26,715 bases of DNA. Source: a virus. Within the stretch, counting starts at the first letter, position 1; each line of letters starts with the position of its first letter. The stretch covers positions 1-26,715 of the IMG/VR virus record IMGVR_UViG_3300046004_001760, one strand, 5' to 3'. The position numbers and the translations under genes were made by a program. Positions 22,151 through 26,715 of the stretch are shown here, piece after piece. The notes beneath the pieces were generated by a model. It worked only from the letters and a program-made list of their open reading frames with translations, made no database searches and was not told where the DNA came from.

Positions 22151-23367
22151 GTAATATCGCAATAGCCTTTCCGAATCGAATTTTAGAGCAGAAAAAACTG
22201 CATTACACTTTGGCAGATTGGAATACGAATTTACCGATTGATAACATTTTAACGGATGTTTTGCCTGAAACAGCACGGACTGAAACAGGTGTTAGAACGG
22301 TAAATTTTGGCATTTCGTTATCGAATTTACCGTATCGCACCCTTGGCGCGATGGCATTAGTGAATCACAGCTTAAGCACGTCGGCAAAAGTGCGGTTTTG
22401 TGTGTTTAATGAACCGCCGATTGATTACGGATCTAATACAATCGCATTTAATGCAACTGGAAATATCAGCATCATAACCGATACGGTGATTGTGGTTACA
22501 GGATGGACAACTGGGACAAAAATTAAACTGTTTCCGTTGCCAAAAAGTCGCACGAATAAATTCACGACTTCATACATTGAAGGTACGTTTGTTTCTTATA
22601 CCACTGGAACAAAAAGCCTTGTCATTACGGTAACCGCAATCGATCACCAAGCTGGTGACGCATCGGCAGCCGATAGATGGTATGTTGGGTTTGGAAATCA
22701 AGTTGGAAAAACAGAATGCGCCATTCACAATGTGCCGACATGGGTAGATTGTTGGCAGCGGATTTATCTAACAAATTCACCTGAGTTGTCATGGCGTAGT
22801 CGTAATTTTTGGCGCGGAACGGTTGAACTTGAAATTATGGAATTAGTGACTAAAATTCACATTTCATTTTTAAGCGATCAATACGCTCGGCAACCATTAG
22901 GCACACATTTAAATATTGCGATAGACGATTCAAGCGAGCCTGAAACGTGGTCAGATGGAACAAGCAACCCTAATTTTAAAAATCACATTGAATTAGGACG
23001 TGTATTTATGGGTGGCTATTTAATGCCAAACCTGAATGCTGAATATGGCGATATTTCGCACGGTGTCGTTGATAATTCTGATTTCCAACAATCAGACAGT
23101 GGACAAAAGTTTTTTCACGAAAAATCACGCGCACGTACCGTCGCTATTCAATGGAATTATTTTGATAAAGATGAAGCAATGCAAATGCTGTTGTCACAAT
23201 TGCAGCAAGGGATTAGCCGTGAAGTGCTTTACACTTACTCGGTTGATAAAATTGACAGTTATCAATTGTTGCAATCGTTTGTCGGGCGATACAAAGATTT
23301 AAACCCGCTTACCCAACCTGATTTTGGGCGTTGGGGGGCAAGTATTAACCTAGAGGAAATTTTATGA
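22147..23367 (+). CDS. Tail-tip structural protein
   Basis: A 406-aa protein that usually accompanies the preceding hub-like gene in phages with this tail-tip arrangement. Visible parts: an N-terminal LPYRTLGAMALVNHSLSTSA strand motif, a central inserted region (about 90-190; GTKIKLFPLPKSRTNKFTT and WYVGFGNQVG), CWQRIYLTNSPELSWRSRNF, ELVTKIHISFLSDQYARQPL, then HIELGRVFMGGYLMPNLNAE and a C-terminal part with DEAMQMLLSQLQQGISREVL. The 'lGRlFmGGylmPxxN' pattern followed by a domain about residue length and rotation is typical of the family. Function in detail is unknown; it likely forms part of the tail tip. Starts overlap as ATGA. Confidence 0.7.
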   Translation: MSNIAIAFPNRILEQKKLHYTLADWNTNLPIDNILTDVLPETARTETGVRTVNFGISLSNLPYRTLGAMALVNHSLSTSAKVRFCVFNEPPIDYGSNTIAFNATGNISIITDTVIVVTGWTTGTKIKLFPLPKSRTNKFTTSYIEGTFVSYTTGTKSLVITVTAIDHQAGDASAADRWYVGFGNQVGKTECAIHNVPTWVDCWQRIYLTNSPELSWRSRNFWRGTVELEIMELVTKIHISFLSDQYARQPLGTHLNIAIDDSSEPETWSDGTSNPNFKNHIELGRVFMGGYLMPNLNAEYGDISHGVVDNSDFQQSDSGQKFFHEKSRARTVAIQWNYFDKDEAMQMLLSQLQQGISREVLYTYSVDKIDSYQLLQSFVGRYKDLNPLTQPDFGRWGASINLEEIL

Positions 23368-23999
23368 CAATTACCGTTACCGTACCTGCGGAGATGTCGT
23401 TTGATAATACAGTTCATGTTTATACGGACGATTCTGATCCGCTAACAGGTTTAGATAGTGGTGGTCATGTTGAGCGCATGATTCCATGCGTTAAAGACAT
23501 TGTTTCAGTTGCAGATTATGTTGTTAATCTTGCAACTGGTACGGCGCAAGATGCAATAGATTCAGCAGCAAGTGCTGCTGCTGCGGCAAATAGTGCAGCA
23601 ACCTTAACTGCGACAAGTACAACCAGTACGTTAATTGGTACTGGTTCAAAAACATTCACTACGCAAAGTGGCAAACAGTTTCAAGCGGGGCAAACCTTAA
23701 AGATTGTCTCGCAAGCAAATAGTAATAACTACATGACTGGGACGGTGACAAGTTATTCGACCACGTCTCTTGTTTTCGATGTTGCATTAGTTGGTGGGAG
23801 CGGTACGTTTGCAGATTGGAATATCAGTGTCAGCGGCATTCAAGGCGCAACAGGCGCGGCGGGTGCTAACACAACGGCAACTAACGTAACAAATACGCCC
23901 GCAGGTGGAATTTCGGCAACGAATGTTCAAGCAGCATTAAATGAACTCGATACTGAAAAATTCTCGCGCGGAAAAATACTTTTTTTAATAGGGAGGTAA
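23364..23999 (+). CDS. Tail fibre protein with short collagen-like segment
   Basis: A 211-aa protein. The N-terminal part (MTITVTVPAEMSFDNTVHVY to VVNLATGTAQ) is probably the tail attachment domain. An Ala-rich coiled coil comes next (AIDSAASAAAAANSAATLTA, about 65-84), then a beta-rich domain (SGKQFQAGQTLKIVSQANSN; TGTVTSYSTTSLVFDVALVG) that repeats in many phage fibres, a very short collagen-like GIQGATGAAGAN, and ISATNVQAALNELDTEKFSR. Fibres of this type usually continue with further domains; this one stops soon after (GKILFLIGR). The following small genes may provide the remaining modules. Binding site: AGAGGAAATTTT, with a 4-base overlap. Confidence 0.75.
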   Translation: MTITVTVPAEMSFDNTVHVYTDDSDPLTGLDSGGHVERMIPCVKDIVSVADYVVNLATGTAQDAIDSAASAAAAANSAATLTATSTTSTLIGTGSKTFTTQSGKQFQAGQTLKIVSQANSNNYMTGTVTSYSTTSLVFDVALVGGSGTFADWNISVSGIQGATGAAGANTTATNVTNTPAGGISATNVQAALNELDTEKFSRGKILFLIGR

Positions 24000-24002
24000 A
24001 AA

Positions 24003-24317
24003 ATGGCATATTTCAATGACTCGGTAGATTTAGCTGCAACAACAAACACGACGCTGCGAACTGTAACGACTGGTCAAACTGCGTCATATACTGTCAGTTT
24101 TGCAAATCGCACGGCATCAGCAATCAATGTCAGGTTTGCACACGCAGCAGCAACAGGAACGCCTGCACTAGCGGAATGGAAGGCTTACGATGTTTCTATC
24201 CCTCCAGCTTCAATACCGTATGAAATTACGGGGCTGATTGCTACTACGGCGAAAAATATCGTTGCGTATGCAAGTGCGACGGGGATTTCAGTTAGTGTTT
24301 ATGGATTCGAGGAGTAA
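24003..24317 (+). CDS. Small beta-rich tail fibre-associated protein, 104 aa
   Basis: A Thr/Ala-rich single-domain protein (VDLAATTNTTLRTVTTGQTA; SYTVSFANRTASAINVRFAH; SIPYEITGLIATTAKNIVAY, then ISVSVYGFEE) resembling the small beta-sandwich proteins found next to phage tail fibres. These may decorate the fibre or stabilise its trimer; the function is not established. A very good binding site (GGGAGGTAAAAA) suggests strong expression. It lies three bases from the fibre gene and four from the next. Confidence 0.65.
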   Translation: MAYFNDSVDLAATTNTTLRTVTTGQTASYTVSFANRTASAINVRFAHAAATGTPALAEWKAYDVSIPPASIPYEITGLIATTAKNIVAYASATGISVSVYGFEE

Positions 24318-24320
24318 TTT

Positions 24321-24650
24321 ATGGGGCAGAGTTATCCAAGTAATGCTGCGACAGCAGCACAAGTTGCGGCACTACCAACAACCGCGTCACTAGCATCACA
24401 AAGCAATGTGGCGATTAAGTCGATACAGCGAGGTATTATTGGAATTCCAAACGGAAGCACTTCCGCCACCGCTACTATTACATCGGTAAACACTAGCAAA
24501 ACGGAATTACGATATTTAGGTTATAACTATGCTTCGACAAATATTCAATCGGCGTTAACTCTAACAAATTCAACTACAGTTACCGCATCATTACCTAGCA
24601 ACGCGGCTGCAACATTCAATGTATATTGGGAACTAACGGAGTATTACTAA
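24321..24650 (+). CDS. Small tail-tip protein, 109 aa
   Basis: The motif AIKSIQRGIIGIPNGSTSAT with TITSVNTSKTELRYLGYNY is recurrent in small phage proteins encoded near fibre genes. The N-terminus (YPSNAATAAQVAALPTTASL) is a helical adapter-like segment, and the C-terminal part is strand-rich (SALTLTNSTTVTASLPSNAA, then FNVYWELTEYY). A binding role as a fibre module or receptor contact is inferred. The binding site GAGGAGTAATTT is strong. Its stop overlaps the next start (TAATG). Confidence 0.65.
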   Translation: MGQSYPSNAATAAQVAALPTTASLASQSNVAIKSIQRGIIGIPNGSTSATATITSVNTSKTELRYLGYNYASTNIQSALTLTNSTTVTASLPSNAAATFNVYWELTEYY

Positions 24651-25051
24651 TGTATTATGCACAATTAACAAATGGAATCGTGACAAGTGTCACAGAAACA
24701 ACTGAAGCATTACCTGAATCGCCTGACCATATCGTTATCGATTCTTTTAACATGTCGTTAATCGGAAAGGCTCACGATGGCGTAAATTTTCATAAGCAGA
24801 TAATCAGCTTAGAACAAGCAAAAGCCGCAAAAATCGCGCAAATTCGTCAAGCGCAAGCGGAGAAAATCAACGCTTTGGCGTGGCGAGTTGAGCGAGCAAA
24901 AGAGCGCGAGCTTATCGGTGCAGTAGGTGAAAGCGTGATTGAAGTTTTAACTTTGCGTGAAAACATTCGTCAAAAAGGAAATATTGCTTGCGCTAATGTT
25001 GAAATGCTGACTGATTTGCAGAGCGTGCAGGGTTTCGATTGGTCAATTTAA
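24650..25051 (+). CDS. Tail fibre assembly-like protein, 133 aa
   Basis: I start it at ATG 24650 (site CGGAG, overlapping the previous stop) rather than eight codons upstream, within the previous gene. The N-terminus MYYAQLTNGIVTSVTETTEA is like the 'M.YA...nG.V..v' opening of phage tail fibre assembly or DUF-type adapter proteins. A helical region follows (ISLEQAKAAKIAQIRQAQAE, KINALAWRVERAKERELIGA), ending in GFDWSI. Fibre assembly chaperones help trimerise fibres. The similarity is in pattern and location only, so the assignment is modest. Confidence 0.55.
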   Translation: MYYAQLTNGIVTSVTETTEALPESPDHIVIDSFNMSLIGKAHDGVNFHKQIISLEQAKAAKIAQIRQAQAEKINALAWRVERAKERELIGAVGESVIEVLTLRENIRQKGNIACANVEMLTDLQSVQGFDWSI

Positions 25052-25089
25052 TTTAGAAAAGCCCTCACGATACAATTTTGGAGAAATTT

Positions 25090-25428
25090 ATGCGTAAAGA
25101 TGCAGTTCAAGTTTTTGTTAATGTCACCGCGTCAGCAAGTGACCAAGTTAGTGAAATTGTAGAGGTTCGGGATGAATCAAGGACTAATTCAATTCAGTCA
25201 ATTATTGAAGGTACTGGCGCAGTATCGGCAACAGTTAATTGGTATGGTTCAAACGTGAAAGACACATCGACAGGTGAGCTTATTGGAATAAATGCGTTAT
25301 CTGGAACAACAAAAGATTCAAGTGGTGGCGGTGATAATAGCGTTCAATGGGCTTATGTTTGGGCTGTTATACCTGCGAATTCAATCACAGGAACTGGCGC
25401 GGTTGTTAATTCATATTTTGGGAATTAG
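25090..25428 (+). CDS. Small phage structural-like protein, 112 aa
   Basis: The ATG at 25090 has GGAGAAATTT directly upstream; an in-frame TTG at 25078 overlaps that site and is unlikely to be the start. The protein is strand-rich with Ser/Thr/Gly (DAVQVFVNVTASASDQVSEI; IIEGTGAVSATVNWYGSNVK; SVQWAYVWAVIPANSITGTG), like a beta-sandwich attached to a phage surface structure. Family role unknown. It belongs to the row of small fibre-module genes. Confidence 0.6.
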   Translation: MRKDAVQVFVNVTASASDQVSEIVEVRDESRTNSIQSIIEGTGAVSATVNWYGSNVKDTSTGELIGINALSGTTKDSSGGGDNSVQWAYVWAVIPANSITGTGAVVNSYFGN

Positions 25429-25430
25429 TC

Positions 25431-25655
25431 ATGGGTTCAACAACAATATATTCTGCTTTTAGTGGAACTAGGAACTCAATAGATTTAACAGGTGCAAGTG
25501 CGAATCAAGTTATCGGTGTTAATGCTGAAAATAACGCAACTGAATTTAAAACCATTTCAGCAGGTTCAAACGTCACTGTAACCCATACAGAAAACACAAT
25601 CACTATTTCAGCAACAGGCGGAAGCTCAGGCTTCGCCCATTCATTTATGTTCTAA
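25431..25655 (+). CDS. Short fibre-repeat protein, 74 aa
   Basis: Nearly the whole protein consists of a motif common in large phage tail fibres: ANQVIGVNAENNATEFKTIS, then AGSNVTVTHTENTITISATG. In other phages this lies inside proteins of several hundred residues, often before a receptor-binding domain. Here it ends soon after (SSGFAHSFMF) with a proper stop. It may be a stand-alone module or a fragment of a fibre that has been split by recombination. The binding site is poor (GGGAATTAGTC). Confidence 0.55.
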   Translation: MGSTTIYSAFSGTRNSIDLTGASANQVIGVNAENNATEFKTISAGSNVTVTHTENTITISATGGSSGFAHSFMF

Positions 25656-25664
25656 GGAGCTATC

Positions 25665-25994
25665 ATGACAGAAACATATAAACCATTAGGTCAAAGTAAA
25701 CCAGCTGCTACAACACCAACGGATATTTATACAGTACCTGCTGCTACCTCAGCAGTTCTTTCTACCGTATTTATATGTAACCAAGGGTCAGTTACGGATA
25801 CTTTCCGAGTTTCAGTTAGAGTTGCAGGTGGAGCCGCTGACGTTAAGCAGTACCTAGTCTTTGATAAAACAATTAATGCTAAAGACGCGTACCCAATATT
25901 ACTAAAATTTGGTCTAGCCGCCACTGACGTAGTTACTGTTTATTCTGGTTTAGGTAATATCAGTTTCAATTTATCAGGTGCAGAGATTAGTTAA
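25665..25994 (+). CDS. Conserved small tail protein, 109 aa
   Basis: The protein matches a common small phage protein pattern: YKPLGQSKPAATTPTDIYTV, PAATSAVLSTVFICNQGS, DTFRVSVRVAGGAADVKQYL, VFDKTINAKDAYPILLKFG, VVTVYSGLGNISFNLSGAEI. It is an all-beta domain, probably decorating the tail or attached to the tip. Its molecular role is not known to me. It has a strong site (AAGGAGCTATC) and overlaps the next ATG at TAATG. Confidence 0.7.
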   Translation: MTETYKPLGQSKPAATTPTDIYTVPAATSAVLSTVFICNQGSVTDTFRVSVRVAGGAADVKQYLVFDKTINAKDAYPILLKFGLAATDVVTVYSGLGNISFNLSGAEIS

Positions 25995-26715
25995 TGGACG
26001 GTTTAACTGGTTTACCAGAAGCTATAACTCCTGATATACCTGAGGCTTCAACTTGGGCTAGAAACGGAGGTTGGTTGACTCTGCCAGATGTTACTGGCTT
26101 ACAGAAGTTTGCTGGGTTAGTTCGGGTTGATAACAACTCGATGAATTATTTAGCCTTATCTGCAGCTGGTAATTATACTGTAGATTGGGGTGATGGCACA
26201 GTTGAGAACATAGCAACTGGCGTTCAAGCTAATCATTTGTATGACTATTCAACTTATGATGCTGCGGGTACTACATTAGTTACGCATAATGGTGAAACAT
26301 ATAAACAAGCTATTGTTACTGTTGTGCCTAATGGTGGTAATTTAACTGCACTTGATTTGAATAAACGGAATAGTTCGTTACCTACTAATACTTCGATTAG
26401 TTCTTTGTGGCTTGATATTGTGGTTGAGGGAAATAACTTAACATCACTAACCGTAGGTGCTGCATCACCTACTATCTATCAAAGGTGGTTAGAACAAGTT
26501 AAAGTAAAGAATAACATAGTAGGTACAACAGGTTTAGCGAACTTAGCCTCTACCTCATGTACACGGTTAGCAAATGTGGAACTGTTTGTATATTCAACCG
26601 CAACTTCACTAGCCAGCACTTTTCAAACGTGTCGCTCACTCCAATCCGTAACCATCACAGGGGATACCTCAAATGTTACAACCTGTGCGTCAGTGTTCTA
26701 TAACTGCACAGCCAT
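25994..26715 (+). CDS. PKD-like plus leucine-rich-repeat-like fibre or surface protein, 3' end missing
   Basis: The frame is open for 240 codons from an ATG that overlaps the previous stop, to the window end. After an N-terminal tail segment (MDGLTGLPEAITPDIPEAST), a PKD-type beta-sandwich is visible (AAGNYTVDWGDGTVENIATG, then NHLYDYSTY; V-D-W-G-D-G-T is diagnostic). The rest resembles BspA-type leucine-rich repeats with hydrophobic turns and Ser/Thr (LTSLTVGA; TRLANVELFVYSTATSLAST; RSLQSVTITGDTSNVTTCAS, then VFYNCTA). Phage proteins of this build are probable receptor-binding fibres. Composition changes here: GCG and CGC are visibly rarer than in the tape measure, suggesting a separately acquired module. 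Confidence 0.7.
   Translation, partial: MDGLTGLPEAITPDIPEASTWARNGGWLTLPDVTGLQKFAGLVRVDNNSMNYLALSAAGNYTVDWGDGTVENIATGVQANHLYDYSTYDAAGTTLVTHNGETYKQAIVTVVPNGGNLTALDLNKRNSSLPTNTSISSLWLDIVVEGNNLTSLTVGAASPTIYQRWLEQVKVKNNIVGTTGLANLASTSCTRLANVELFVYSTATSLASTFQTCRSLQSVTITGDTSNVTTCASVFYNCTA

Noticed and set aside
22385-22398. AAAGTGCGGT, the core of the Haemophilus-type DNA uptake sequence
   Set aside because: Only one copy was noticed in 26.7 kb and it lies inside a tail gene. A genome or prophage of a Pasteurellaceae host would show many more, so chance is the simpler reading.
1-26715. tRNA genes, CRISPR arrays, insertion sequences and integrase attachment sites
   Set aside because: Reading by eye on both strands gave no cloverleaf, no regularly spaced repeats, no transposase and no integrase or clear att repeats. 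A covariance model and a repeat search would be needed to exclude them fully.

Overview
The window is part of a siphovirus-type (long, non-contractile tail) prophage or phage-derived element. The DNA is A+T-rich. An RdgC homologue, a Cro-family regulator and a BRO-N antirepressor, with lambda-like tail gene order, point to a gammaproteobacterial (possibly betaproteobacterial) host. Nothing here fixes the genus: no host gene, tRNA, rRNA, integrase or attachment site is visible.

Layout. (1) 1-1767, minus strand: an early operon read right to left from a good promoter at 1775-1802. It holds a Cro-like repressor, a 74-aa unknown, an antirepressor-family gene with a broken frame, a structured RNA segment, a replication-type winged-helix protein, and the first codons of one more gene. 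(2) 1768-2082: a noncoding control region with divergent promoters, inverted repeats and an intrinsic terminator, laid out like a late-promoter/leader/terminator unit. (3) 2083-2717, plus: a small membrane protein (holin candidate) and a SleB-type endolysin. (4) 2772-5280: accessory genes including rdgC. (5) 5277-6345: connector-like, small membrane and minor tail protein Z-like genes. (6) 6346-7930: an inverted three-gene cassette on the minus strand inside the tail operon, one gene being frameshifted. (7) 8005-10413: tail terminator-like protein, major tail protein, and tail assembly chaperones joined by a -1 frameshift at an A-AAA-AAA slip site. (8) 10414-11823: a structured intergenic region and two unknown genes. 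(9) 11878-20322: a 2814-aa tape measure protein with an embedded lytic transglycosylase domain. (10) 20315-26715: tail-tip proteins, a fibre protein, a string of small fibre-like modules, and the start of a large PKD/leucine-rich-repeat-like protein cut by the window edge.

How it fits together: Cro and the antirepressor set the lysis/lysogeny decision, the left operon continues into replication, and the plus strand encodes lysis and tail building. No terminase, portal, protease or capsid gene lies between lysis and tail genes, where lambda-like phages carry them. The head module is either elsewhere or absent; in the latter case a tailocin or defective prophage is possible.

The most notable points are the missing head block, several RNA elements that look able to switch (356-434, 7928-7953, 10415-10514, 11836-11869), two apparent frameshifts, the inverted cassette, and internal domain duplications in two unknown or poorly known proteins.
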